Below, in pieces: positions 50,749-59,273 of a stretch of DNA of 64,000 nt. The position numbers and the translations under genes were made by a program. The notes beneath the pieces are model-generated. The model searched no databases, was not told where the DNA came from, and worked only from the letters and a program-made list of their open reading frames with translations. Every line of letters starts with the position of its first letter. Within the stretch, counting starts at the first letter, position 1. Source of the stretch: JABFRZ01 sp964631945 (GTDB lineage Bacteria > Planctomycetota > UBA1135 > GCA-002686595); the NCBI GenBank assembly GCA_964631945.1, contig CAZWAY010000025.1, forward strand, positions 1-64,000, given 5' to 3'.

Positions 50749-52920
50749 ATGAAGCTCATCGTGGTGGAAGACGGGGCGCGCACGGCGCTCGACTTCGACA
50801 AGGCCGAGATCAGCATCGGGCGCGCGATCGACAACGACATCCGCCTGGCGGGCGCGCACGCCTCGCGCCACCACTGCCGCATCGAGCAGGGGCCCAAGGA
50901 GGCCTGGCTGCACGACCTCGGCTCGGCCAACGGCGTGCAGGTCAACGGCGTCAAGGCCGACAAGAAGGAGTTGCGCGAGGGCGACGTGCTGTCGATCGGC
51001 GGCGCGCGCCTGTACGTCGAGAAGCTCGGCACGAGCTCCGATCCCAGCCGCACGCAGCGCATCGACCCGGCCCAGGGCGAGGGCGCTGCGCTCGAGGCGC
51101 GCCCGTCCGCGCCCCCGGTCCCGGCGGTGCTGCCGGACTTCGGCGTGAGCGGCTTCGAGACCCACGGGGCCGACGAGCGCCGCGACCTGGAGCGCCTGCG
51201 CACCTTCGCGCGCGTGACGCGCGCGCTCCTGTCCGAGACCGAGCTGGCGGCGCTCCTGCGCCTGATCGTGGACTCGGCCCTGGCGCTGGTGGGCGGCGAG
51301 CGCGGCTTCGTGCTCATGACCGGCAAGGCCCCGGCCGGCGAGGAGGTCAAGGATCCGCGCGAGATGAAGGTGCGCGTGGCGCGGTCCTTCGACCGCACCG
51401 ACATCCCCGTGCCGGCCACGCGCATTTCGATGGGCATCACCGGACGCGTGCTGGAGAGCGGGCGGCCGCTGCTCTCGGTCGACGCCGGGCGCGACGAGCG
51501 CTTCTCGGCCATGGCCTCGGTCGAGGAGCTGCGCCTGCGCTCGGTGATCTGCTTCCCGATCCAGCTCGACGGCCGCACCGAGGGCGTGCTGTACCTCGAC
51601 AACCGCATGCAGCGCGGCGCCTTCCGCGAGGACGACCTCGAGCTGGCCGAGCTGCTGGCGGGCCAGGCGGCGATCGCCATCAAGAACGCGCGCCTGGTGT
51701 CCGAGCTGCGCGAGCGCAACCAGCGCCTGCTGCAGTCCAGCGAGCAGATCCAGAGCCTGAACGAGCAGCTCGGGCGCAAGGTGCGCGACCGCGACAGCGA
51801 GCTCGCCGTGGTGCGCGCCGAGCTCGGGCGCGAGCGCGGACGCTACGACTACGAGTCGATCGTGGGCGCCTCGGACGAGATGAAGCGCGTGTTCTCCGAG
51901 CTCGACCGCATCATCGCGACCGAGCTGCCGGTGATGATCCACGGCGAGAGCGGCACCGGGAAGGAGCTGATCGCGCGCGCGATCCACTACAACGGCCCGC
52001 GCCGCGACAAGCCCTTCGTGGTCGAGAACTGCGCCGCGCTGCCGGACTCGCTGCTCGAGTCCGAGCTGTTCGGACACGTGCGCGGGGCCTTCACCGGCGC
52101 CGACCGCGCCAAGAAGGGCCTGCTGGAACAGGCCCACGGTGGCACGCTGTTCCTGGACGAGATCGGCGACATGAGCACCGAGATGCAGAAGAAGCTGCTG
52201 CGCGTGCTGCAGGAGGGCGAGGTGCGCCCGCTGGGCTCGAACCAGGTCACCAAGGTCGACGTGCGCCTGCTGGCGGCCAGCCACGAGGACCTGGAGAAGA
52301 TGGTCAAGGCCGGATCGTTCCGCGAGGACCTGTTCTACCGCGTCAACGTGCTGGCCCTGCGCCTGCCGCCGCTGCGCAACCGGCGCGAGGACATCCCCTT
52401 GCTGGCCAACGCGCTGCTGACGCGCGCCGCGCGCGAGGCCGCCCGGCCCGCGCCGCACCTGTCGCACGACGTGCTGGCGGCGCTGGCCGCCCACGACTGG
52501 CCGGGCAACGTGCGCGAGCTCGAGAACGAGATGCGGCGCGTGCTGCTGCTGGCCGAGGATTCGGTGCGGCTCGAGCACCTCACGCCCGCGATCCTGACGC
52601 GCGGCGAAGCCCCCAAGCCCGCCGCGGGCGCGTTCCTGCCGCTGGTGGTGGGCGACCTGCGCTCGGCGGTCGAGAGCTTCGAGCGCATTGCCATCGACGA
52701 GGCCCTGCGGCGGGCCGGTGGCAACAAGAGCCGCGCCTCCAAGGAGCTCGGCATCAGCCGCTTCGCGCTGCAGCGCAAGCTCGAGAAGTACGGCCTGGGC
52801 ACGGGCGGCGCGGGCCCCGACCTCGAGGGCGGGGCCGCCCCTGCCCAGGGCGATGCCGGGAACGGCGAGGATGCGGCCGAGGCCGCGGCGCCCGGGAGAG
52901 AAACGGACGCGCGCGAATAG
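50749..52920 (+). CDS. FHA-GAF sigma-54-dependent transcriptional activator
   Basis: A 723-aa regulator. Residues about 20-85 are an FHA phosphothreonine-binding domain (ISIGRAIDNDIRLAGAHASRHHCRIEQ, HDLGSANGVQVNG). Residues 150-315 are a GAF domain, followed by a coiled coil. The AAA+ domain has GESGTGKE (Walker A), the sigma-54 contact loop GAFTGAD and LFLDEIGDM (Walker B). The C-terminus is a Fis-type helix-turn-helix (AGGNKSRASKELGISRFALQRKLEKYGL). No receiver domain is present, so control is probably by phosphopeptide binding through FHA. The gene for a large kinase follows after 14 bp. The start is at ATG 50749; GTG 50728 is an alternative. Confidence 0.9.
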   Translation: MKLIVVEDGARTALDFDKAEISIGRAIDNDIRLAGAHASRHHCRIEQGPKEAWLHDLGSANGVQVNGVKADKKELREGDVLSIGGARLYVEKLGTSSDPSRTQRIDPAQGEGAALEARPSAPPVPAVLPDFGVSGFETHGADERRDLERLRTFARVTRALLSETELAALLRLIVDSALALVGGERGFVLMTGKAPAGEEVKDPREMKVRVARSFDRTDIPVPATRISMGITGRVLESGRPLLSVDAGRDERFSAMASVEELRLRSVICFPIQLDGRTEGVLYLDNRMQRGAFREDDLELAELLAGQAAIAIKNARLVSELRERNQRLLQSSEQIQSLNEQLGRKVRDRDSELAVVRAELGRERGRYDYESIVGASDEMKRVFSELDRIIATELPVMIHGESGTGKELIARAIHYNGPRRDKPFVVENCAALPDSLLESELFGHVRGAFTGADRAKKGLLEQAHGGTLFLDEIGDMSTEMQKKLLRVLQEGEVRPLGSNQVTKVDVRLLAASHEDLEKMVKAGSFREDLFYRVNVLALRLPPLRNRREDIPLLANALLTRAAREAARPAPHLSHDVLAALAAHDWPGNVRELENEMRRVLLLAEDSVRLEHLTPAILTRGEAPKPAAGAFLPLVVGDLRSAVESFERIAIDEALRRAGGNKSRASKELGISRFALQRKLEKYGLGTGGAGPDLEGGAAPAQGDAGNGEDAAEAAAPGRETDARE

Positions 52921-52923
52921 GAT
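52918..52923 (+). promoter_or_regulatory. Putative internal -10 element / ribosome site before the large kinase
   Basis: TAGGAT includes the stop codon TAG of the upstream activator gene and lies 11 nt before the ATG at 52935. The following AGGGGG can serve as a ribosome binding site. The kinase may thus have its own start signal as well as read-through. Confidence 0.25.
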
Positions 52924-52934
52924 AGGGGGCCTGC

Positions 52935-55900
52935 ATGGCCGCCGATCCGCAACGCGCTCCACGCCGCGAGGACCCGCCGCCCGCCATCCCGGGCTACGAG
53001 CTCTCCGGCTTCATCGGGCGCGGCTCCTCGGGCGCGGTCTACCGCGCGCGCCAGCAGGCCGTCGATCGCGAGGTCGCGATCAAGATCCTGCACCCGCACA
53101 TGGCGCGCGACTCGCGCGTGGTGCGGCGCCTGCAGCGCGAGGCGCGCACCACCGCGCGCCTGGCCCACCCGCACATCGTCTCGGCCGTGGACATGGGCGA
53201 GGTCGACGGGCGCTGGTGGTACGCGATGGAATTCGTGGACGGGCCCTCGCTGGCCCAGCGCCTGCGGGCCGAGGGCCGCATCCGCGAGCGCGAGGCCCTG
53301 CGCCTGTTCATCCCGCTGTGCGAGGCGCTCGAGCACCTGTGGGAGCACGGCGTCGTGCACCGCGACATCAAGCCGGCCAACATCCTGATCGACCGCAACG
53401 GCGGCGCGCGTCTGGCCGACCTCGGGCTGGCGGTGGCCGAGGACGACCCCTCGATCACCGGCACCGGCGGCACACTGGGCACGCCGCACTACATCAGCCC
53501 CGAGCAGGCCGTCGATCCGCGCAAGGCCGACGTGAAGAGCGACATCTGGTCCTTCGGCGCGACCCTGTACCACGCCGTGTGCGGGCGTCCGCCCTTCAGC
53601 GGCGAGAGCGCGGCCGAGGTGCTCTCGGGCGTGCTGTACTCGCCCATCCCCGACCCCGAGGAGCTCGAGCCGACGCTCTCCTCGCGCCTGGCGCTGGTGC
53701 TGCGCAAGTGCCTGACGCGCGCGCCCGCGCTGCGCTACCAGAACCCGCACGAGCTGCTGCTCGACCTCGAGCGCGTGCGCGAGCGCCGCGCGCCCAAGAT
53801 CGTGCGGCGCACGCTGGAACCGGTCCAGCGCCGCGGCGACCGCGCGCGGCGCCTGCTGCTGGTGTTCGGGGGCGCGGCACTGGCGGTGTCGCTGGCGCTG
53901 GCCGGGCTGCTGCCGCGCTTGCTGCGCGGCGAGCACGCCGACGAGCCGCGCAGCGCGCCCGCCAGCGGGCCGTTCGAGCCGCTGGAGGAGCTCGCTGCGC
54001 GGCGCGCGGCCGCGCTGGCGCGTCCGGCCGAGCTGCTGGGCGAGCTGCTGGACATGGAGCCGAGCGTGCCGCTGCGCGAGCGCGTGCGCTACGAGCAGCT
54101 CGTGCGCGAGGTGGACAGCGACCTGCGGCGCGCCGTGCGCACGCTGCGCACGGAGCTCGAGGACCAGATCCAGGCGCAGATCCACGACGGCGACCTGGAG
54201 GCCGGCTGGCGCACGCTCACCGACGAGCTCGAAGCGCGCTTCCTGCGCGCCACCGGCTACGGCCTGGGAGGCCTGGCCAAGGTCAGCGTGAGCCTCGACG
54301 CCTGGCACGAGCGCCTGGTCCAGAACCTGCAAGCCGCGACCGACACGGCCGTCTCGGAGCTCGAAGCGCTCCTGCTCGACTGGCGCGGGACACGTCTGTC
54401 CGAGGTCGAGAGCAGCCTGGAACAGCAGGACTGGGAGCGCGCCTTCTCGGCCCTGCGCCTGCCCGAGCAGGGCGTGCTGCTGGCCGAGGCCGGCTTCGGC
54501 TTGAAGCTGCCGGCGGCCTCGAAGGAGGGCCTGCTGTACGACCTCGAGCTGCAGTTCCGGCGGCGCTCCGAGCGCCTGCGCGACGACTGGCAGCGCCTGG
54601 ACCGCGAGCTCAAGACCTTCGTGGCCACGCGCCGGGCCACGCTCGAGCGCCAGCTGCGCGAGGGCCCGCCGCGCATCGCGGCCGAGGACATGCTGCGCGA
54701 TGCCTTCGAGCGCGAGCTCTTCGACCGGCGCCTGTCGCGCGACAAGATGCCCGGCGGCCTGTCGCGCGCCGGCCTCGAGGAGCTCGAGGCGAGCGCACGC
54801 GCCCTGGCCACGCTGGAGGAGAGCCTGCTCGACGAGGACGCGCGCGACGACTACGCCGGGGTCGAGGAGCTGGCGGGCGACGCGCTGCGACGGCGCGACT
54901 ACGGGCGTGCGCTGGCGCTGTGGGAGGAGGCGCGCGAGCGGCTGGTGGCCGGTCCGCGCGGCGCCTCGAGCGTGCGCGCCGAGCTGGCGCGGCGGGCCGA
55001 GGTGCGCGCGGCCGAGGCGCGCGTGCTCGACGGGCTGCTCGAACGCGTGGCCGAGCGCCTGCGGGCCCTCGACGGGCGCGCGATCGAGCTGCGCTGGGGC
55101 TCGATCGTCTATCCCGAGGTGCGCCTGCAGGCCGGGGCCGATCCCCGTCGCGATGGATTCCGGGTCGACGCGATCGCGGGGGTGCTGCGCCTGGCCGAGC
55201 TGCCCTCGCCGCAACTCGAGGTCTTCGCGGCCCTGGGGTCCGAACCCGAGCTGGCGCCGGAGGAGCGCCTGGCGCTGGCTTCGTTCCGGCTGCACGAGGG
55301 CCGCGCACCGGAGGCGCAGCGCGCGCTCTTCTCCGGTCCCCTGCCGAGCAGCGAGCCCCTGGCGGAGGTGGGCGCCGACCTGGCCGCGCGCATCGCCAGC
55401 GCGCTCGAGCGTGGCGAGCAGCGCGCCGGACTGCGCGAGGCCGAGGCCAAGGCCCTGCTGGACGACGTGCTGGACGCGGAGTTCCGGCGCCACAGCCCGC
55501 GCGTGGCGCAGGCGCGCGTGGCGCGCCTGCTGGATCTCTTCGGCGACGTCGCGCTGGTCAAGCAGCAGCGCGCCGAGCTCTTGAAGATCCGCGCCGGGCT
55601 GGAGGAGAGCGCGCCGCTCGACGCCCAGCGCGAGTTCCAGCGCGTGTTCGCGCCCGATCGGCTCGAGCTCACCTCGCTGGCGCGCGTGCGCCTGGGCTAC
55701 GACTTCGACGAAGGTCGGCTGGGGGGCTGGGAGGCCGGCGATTTCGTGTTCGACGGGCTCGGCCTGGTGCTGAGCCCGCGCGCGCCGGTCCAGAGCTGGG
55801 ACCAGCTGGCGGCCGAGCATGGGCTGCGCCTGATCCTGCGCACGCCGTTCGTGCACGACAGCTTCGAGCTCGTGCTGCGCTTCGAGGCGCTGCAGGGCGA

Positions 55901-56267
55901 GAGCCCGGCGCGGCTCCTGTGGTTGACCGCGGGCGGCTTCCAGGTGGCCGTGAGCGCGCCCGACCTGCCCGGCGGGAACGGCGCGCCGCGCCACCTGGTC
56001 GGGACCGACGAGAGCAACACCTTCCTGCAGCGGCTGCTGGCGGGCGAGGGCAAGCGCAACACCAGCCTGCTGGCGCCCGGCACGCCACCGCGCGAGCTGC
56101 GCTTCAAGGCCCAGCGCCGCTCCGGACGCTGCGAGCTGTACCTCGACGGCGTGCTGCTGGAGGAGAGTTCCGGGCTCAAGGCGCCGCCCAGCAGCGCGCG
56201 CGCGCTGCAGATCCGTTCGTGGGGGTCGGTGCGCGTGCTCGGGATCACGCTCGAGGGCGGGCGATGA
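52935..56267 (+). CDS. Large membrane serine/threonine kinase with extracytoplasmic region
   Basis: An 1110-aa protein. Residues 20-285 are an apparently active Hanks kinase: IGRGSSGAVYRA, VAIKILHPH, VVHRDIKPANILI (HRD at 142-144), LADLGLAV as a DLG variant of DFG, and ISPEQ. A membrane helix lies at about 305-330 (RLLLVFGGAALAVSLALAGLLP). About 590 residues of Arg/Glu/Leu-rich, coiled-coil-like sequence follow. The C-terminal 190 residues are beta-rich (YDFDEGRLGGWEAGDFVFDGLGLVL, RSGRCELYLDGVLLEE), resembling a concanavalin/LamG-type lectin domain. It may be a receptor kinase that signals to the FHA-sigma-54 activator encoded just upstream. Confidence 0.88.
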   Translation: MAADPQRAPRREDPPPAIPGYELSGFIGRGSSGAVYRARQQAVDREVAIKILHPHMARDSRVVRRLQREARTTARLAHPHIVSAVDMGEVDGRWWYAMEFVDGPSLAQRLRAEGRIREREALRLFIPLCEALEHLWEHGVVHRDIKPANILIDRNGGARLADLGLAVAEDDPSITGTGGTLGTPHYISPEQAVDPRKADVKSDIWSFGATLYHAVCGRPPFSGESAAEVLSGVLYSPIPDPEELEPTLSSRLALVLRKCLTRAPALRYQNPHELLLDLERVRERRAPKIVRRTLEPVQRRGDRARRLLLVFGGAALAVSLALAGLLPRLLRGEHADEPRSAPASGPFEPLEELAARRAAALARPAELLGELLDMEPSVPLRERVRYEQLVREVDSDLRRAVRTLRTELEDQIQAQIHDGDLEAGWRTLTDELEARFLRATGYGLGGLAKVSVSLDAWHERLVQNLQAATDTAVSELEALLLDWRGTRLSEVESSLEQQDWERAFSALRLPEQGVLLAEAGFGLKLPAASKEGLLYDLELQFRRRSERLRDDWQRLDRELKTFVATRRATLERQLREGPPRIAAEDMLRDAFERELFDRRLSRDKMPGGLSRAGLEELEASARALATLEESLLDEDARDDYAGVEELAGDALRRRDYGRALALWEEARERLVAGPRGASSVRAELARRAEVRAAEARVLDGLLERVAERLRALDGRAIELRWGSIVYPEVRLQAGADPRRDGFRVDAIAGVLRLAELPSPQLEVFAALGSEPELAPEERLALASFRLHEGRAPEAQRALFSGPLPSSEPLAEVGADLAARIASALERGEQRAGLREAEAKALLDDVLDAEFRRHSPRVAQARVARLLDLFGDVALVKQQRAELLKIRAGLEESAPLDAQREFQRVFAPDRLELTSLARVRLGYDFDEGRLGGWEAGDFVFDGLGLVLSPRAPVQSWDQLAAEHGLRLILRTPFVHDSFELVLRFEALQGESPARLLWLTAGGFQVAVSAPDLPGGNGAPRHLVGTDESNTFLQRLLAGEGKRNTSLLAPGTPPRELRFKAQRRSGRCELYLDGVLLEESSGLKAPPSSARALQIRSWGSVRVLGITLEGGR

Positions 56268-56324
56268 GGGCGGCGTGTTGCGCTCTTCCCTCGATCGCGC
56301 GTGTCCGCCGCGCGCGCGCTGTGG

Positions 56325-56330
56325 CATCCT
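56325..56330 (+). promoter_or_regulatory. Putative -10 element of a leaderless promoter (aminotransferase gene)
   Basis: CATCCT lies 7 nt before the ATG at 56338. The first base differs from the TAnnnT pattern, so this is a weaker example. Confidence 0.25.
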
Positions 56331-56337
56331 CTCGCGC

Positions 56338-57657
56338 ATGAGCACCGTCCGTCGCGCCGCCGCCCCCCCGACGCGTCCGCCCGCGCGCGTCTCCGCCATG
56401 GCCCAGGCCCTGCAGGGCTCCGAGATCCTGCAGATCGCGGCCGAGATCCGCGCCCTGCGCGCCGCCGGAGCCGAGGTCTGCAACCTGACCGTGGGCGACT
56501 TCGATCCCAAGCAGTTCCCGATCCCCTCCGAGCTGCGGCGCGAGGTGGTGGGCGCGCTGGAGGAGGGCCAGACGAACTACCCGCCCTCCGAGGGCCTGCC
56601 GGAGCTGCGCGAGGCGGTGTGTCGCTTCTACGCGCGCGAGCTCGGGCTCGCCCTGGAACCCAGGAACGTGCTCGTCGCCGGCGGCGCGCGCCCGCTCCTG
56701 TACGTGACCTACCGGACGCTGCTCGAGCGCGGCGAGCGCGTCGTGTACCCGACGCCGAGCTGGAACAACAACCACTACGCGCACCTGGCCGAGGCCGTCG
56801 AGGTGCCGGTCCCGTGCGGGCCCGCGACGCGCTTCCTGCCGACCGAGCGCGAGCTCGCTCCGGCGCTCCCGGGCGCGCGCCTGTTGACGCTCAACTCGCC
56901 CCTGAACCCGACCGGCACGGTCTTCGAACCGGAGGTGCTGCGCCAGATCGGCGCGGCGGTGGCGGCCGAGAACCGCGCGCGCAGCGGGCGCAAGGAGCGC
57001 GAGCTCTTCCTGCTCTACGACCAGGTCTACTGGAAGCTGTGCTTCGAGGGCGCGCGCCACGTGACCCCGACCACGCTCGTGCCCGAGCTCGCCGACGTGA
57101 CCGTGTACGTCGACGCGATCAGCAAGTCGTTCGCGGCCACCGGCCTGCGCGTGGGCTGGGCCGTGGGGCCGGCCGACGTGATCGAGCGCATGTCGGCCGT
57201 GCTCGGCCACGTGGGCGGCTGGGCGCCGCGCGCCGAGCAGCGCGCGAGCGCGCGCTTCCTGGACGACCCCGCCGCGCTCGAGCGCTACCTGGTGGGCTTC
57301 AAGGCCGCCGTCGCCGCGCGCCTGGCGCGGCTGCACGCGGGCTTCGAGGCCATGAAACAGCGCGGCCTCTCGGTCGAGAGCCTCGCGCCCGAGGGCGCGA
57401 TCTACCTCTCGGCGCGCATCCAGGCCCAGGGCAAGCGCACGCCCGCCTGCACGAGCCTGGCCACGGGCGAGGACGTGCGTCGCTACCTGCTCGAGGCCGC
57501 CGGCATCGGCCTCGTGCCCTTCCGCGCCTTCGGCGTCTCGGCCGACGGCGCGCCCGAGTGCCAGGGCTGGTTCCGCCTCAGCGTGGGCGCCGTCTCGCTG
57601 GCCGAGATCGATGCCGCCCTGCCGCGCCTCGAGCGCGCCCTGGCGGCGCTGCGCTGA
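56338..57657 (+). CDS. PLP-dependent class I/II aminotransferase
   Basis: A 439-aa fold-type I aminotransferase related to aspartate/aromatic aminotransferases. It shows the substrate-binding start ICNLTVGDFDPKQ (here VCNLTVGDF), TNYPPSEGLPELREAV, NSPLNPTGTVF (Asn of the N-P-T-G block), LLYDQVYWKLCFEG (Asp/Tyr), DAISKSFAATGLRVGWAVG with the PLP Lys, and WFRLSVGAV with the substrate-binding Arg. The amino donor and acceptor cannot be deduced. The first 20 residues are a Pro/Arg-rich leader, and an in-frame ATG at 56398 may be the true start. Confidence 0.88.
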   Translation: MSTVRRAAAPPTRPPARVSAMAQALQGSEILQIAAEIRALRAAGAEVCNLTVGDFDPKQFPIPSELRREVVGALEEGQTNYPPSEGLPELREAVCRFYARELGLALEPRNVLVAGGARPLLYVTYRTLLERGERVVYPTPSWNNNHYAHLAEAVEVPVPCGPATRFLPTERELAPALPGARLLTLNSPLNPTGTVFEPEVLRQIGAAVAAENRARSGRKERELFLLYDQVYWKLCFEGARHVTPTTLVPELADVTVYVDAISKSFAATGLRVGWAVGPADVIERMSAVLGHVGGWAPRAEQRASARFLDDPAALERYLVGFKAAVAARLARLHAGFEAMKQRGLSVESLAPEGAIYLSARIQAQGKRTPACTSLATGEDVRRYLLEAAGIGLVPFRAFGVSADGAPECQGWFRLSVGAVSLAEIDAALPRLERALAALR

Positions 57658-57683
57658 GGCGGCCTACTCCGGGTTCGCCGCCC

Positions 57684-58289
57684 CTAGGTTTCGCGCGTGA
57701 AGTGCGCGACCACCTCGCGCGCGCGCGCGAGCGCGGCGGGCTCGAGCAGCGCCGCGATCTCCTCCAGCGTCTCCCGCACCTCCGCCGGGCTCGCGCCGAG
57801 GCGCACCGCGCCGCGCGCGTGGGAGGCGAGCTGACGGTCCTGGCCCTGGGCGGCGAGCGCCGCCACCGCGCACAGCTCGCGTCGATCGGCGCCGAGTCCC
57901 GGTCGCGCGAGCACGCGCGCGTAGGCGTGCTCGTCGATCCAGCGCGCGAGCACGGGATGGAAGCCCGCGAGCTCCGCGCGCACGGCCTCGGCGCGTGCGC
58001 CGTAGATCGCGTCGAACAGCGCGCGGCCGGCGGCGAGCTCCGGTGGAGCGCTCTCGCGCTCGTCCGCCTCGCACGCCCCGAGCCCGCCCGCGGCGGCCAG
58101 CACGCTGGCGGCCTCGACCACGCGCGGGAAGCCGGCGAAGAGGTGCGCCTGCAGCACGACCTCGCGCCAGCGCCGATCCGGTTCGCCGGCGGGCGCCGCG
58201 CGACGCAGCGCGCCGAGCTCGTCCCAGCGGCCGAGTGCGATCAGGGCCGAGAGCCGCACCAGGCGCCGATCGGTGGGGGTGAGGCTCAC
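57684..58289 (-). CDS. Carboxymuconolactone decarboxylase (AhpD-like) family protein
   Basis: A 201-aa all-helical protein. The pattern RLVRLSALIALGRWDELGALRRAA...WREVVLQAHLFAGFPRVVEAASVL matches the CMD/AhpD fold, and a second half-repeat is RRELCAVAALAAQGQDRQLASHARGAVRLGASPAEVRETLEEIA. The C-x-x-C pair of true AhpD peroxidases is absent, so the activity is uncertain. The start is GTG and overlaps the stop of the psd gene (GTGA), so the two are coupled. It ends 26 bp from the aminotransferase stop. Confidence 0.8.
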   Translation of the reverse strand: MSLTPTDRRLVRLSALIALGRWDELGALRRAAPAGEPDRRWREVVLQAHLFAGFPRVVEAASVLAAAGGLGACEADERESAPPELAAGRALFDAIYGARAEAVRAELAGFHPVLARWIDEHAYARVLARPGLGADRRELCAVAALAAQGQDRQLASHARGAVRLGASPAEVRETLEEIAALLEPAALARAREVVAHFTRET

Positions 58290-59065
58290 GGCAGCAGCGC
58301 CAGGCGCTGGCCCAGGCGCACGCTCGCCCCGGGCACGAGTCCGGGCATCGGCTCGGCCCCGGGGATCACCAGGACCACGGTCGAGCCCATCTCGAAGCGC
58401 GCCAGCTCGGCGCCGCGCGCGAAGGCCAGCGGCTGCGCGGGCGAGCGCCCGGTCTCGAGCCCCACCACGCGGATGCGCCCGACGTTGAGGGCCCCGACCA
58501 TCACCAGGTAGGCCGGGCCCGCGGCGCGCGGGAAGACCAGCACGGCGCGCTCGTTCGTGGCCAGCACGCGCGGCACGCGCGCCAGCACGGCGGGCGCCAC
58601 CGAGCGGCGCTCACCCGCGAGCCAGCGCACCTCCGCCAGCGCGGCCTCGAAGGGCGCGTGCACGCGGTGGTAGTCGCGCGGGGAGAGGTAGATCGTGGCC
58701 GTCCAGGCGCCCTCGAGCTCGGGGTCGGACGCCCGCGCTCCGAGCAGATCGCCCACCGAGTACGCGCGCCCCTTGGCCTGCAGCAGGCTGCCGCGCTCGA
58801 TCCTTCCGAGGGCCTGCAGCGTGCCGTCGCACGGCGCGAGCAGCGCATGGGGATCGGGTTCCAGCGGGCGTGCGCCGGCCTTCAGGCGCCGCACGAAGAA
58901 CGCGCCCAGACTCGGATAGCCGTCGAGCGCCAGCTCGGCCTCGCGCGGGTCCGCCCCGCTGAAGCGGCAGTAGGCGCCGTACACGCCGCCGCGCAGCGGA
59001 CGGGGGACCTTGCGGTCGGCGAGCCAGCCCACCAGGGCCGAGGAGGCGCGGCGCAGGCTCCTCAC
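58286..59065 (-). CDS. psd: Phosphatidylserine decarboxylase
   Basis: A 259-aa proenzyme that makes phosphatidylethanolamine from phosphatidylserine. It shows GYPSLGAFFVRRLKAGARPLEPDPHALLAPCDGTLQALG, YLSPRDYHRVHAPFEA (active-site His), and the self-cleavage site ARFEMGSTVVLVIPG, where MGST replaces the usual LGST and the Ser becomes the pyruvoyl group. The N-terminal RASSALVGWLADRKVPRPL fits the membrane-proximal start of the family. No ATG is in frame; the GTG at 59065 was chosen, with moderate certainty. It is coupled to the CMD-like gene downstream. Confidence 0.9.
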   Translation of the reverse strand: MRSLRRASSALVGWLADRKVPRPLRGGVYGAYCRFSGADPREAELALDGYPSLGAFFVRRLKAGARPLEPDPHALLAPCDGTLQALGRIERGSLLQAKGRAYSVGDLLGARASDPELEGAWTATIYLSPRDYHRVHAPFEAALAEVRWLAGERRSVAPAVLARVPRVLATNERAVLVFPRAAGPAYLVMVGALNVGRIRVVGLETGRSPAQPLAFARGAELARFEMGSTVVLVIPGAEPMPGLVPGASVRLGQRLALLP

Positions 59066-59207
59066 GCGGCGGCTCGTGTGGGGCGGAGGTGCGGGGTCGG
59101 GTGGCGCGACATGCGGGCTGGGGGCGGAGAATTGGTAACCTGAGCGAGCGCTGCGGCCAACGTCGGAGCGGGCTTCCTCGCGCGGCGCGCGAGCGCGGTG
59201 GGCTGCG

Positions 59208-59236
59208 TTGACACCCCGTTCCCGTGTGCGTACAAG
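59208..59236 (+). promoter_or_regulatory. Sigma-70-type promoter of the glmU operon
   Basis: TTGACA (59208-59213), exactly 17 nt, then TACAAG (59231-59236). The -35 is a perfect consensus match and the -10 matches at 4 of 6. It leaves a leader of about 30 nt to the glmU ATG, which has a GGGGAAAGG purine stretch. It is the best consensus promoter seen in the window. Confidence 0.75.
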
Positions 59237-59273
59237 GTCGCCCCCTCTCCGGGGAAAGGCGAGCGCCACGCCC

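Noticed and set aside
52335..56510. 1391-codon open frame on the minus strand opposite the large kinase
   Set aside because: It is antisense to a kinase with all catalytic motifs. The product is Gln/Arg/Ala/Leu-rich shadow sequence.
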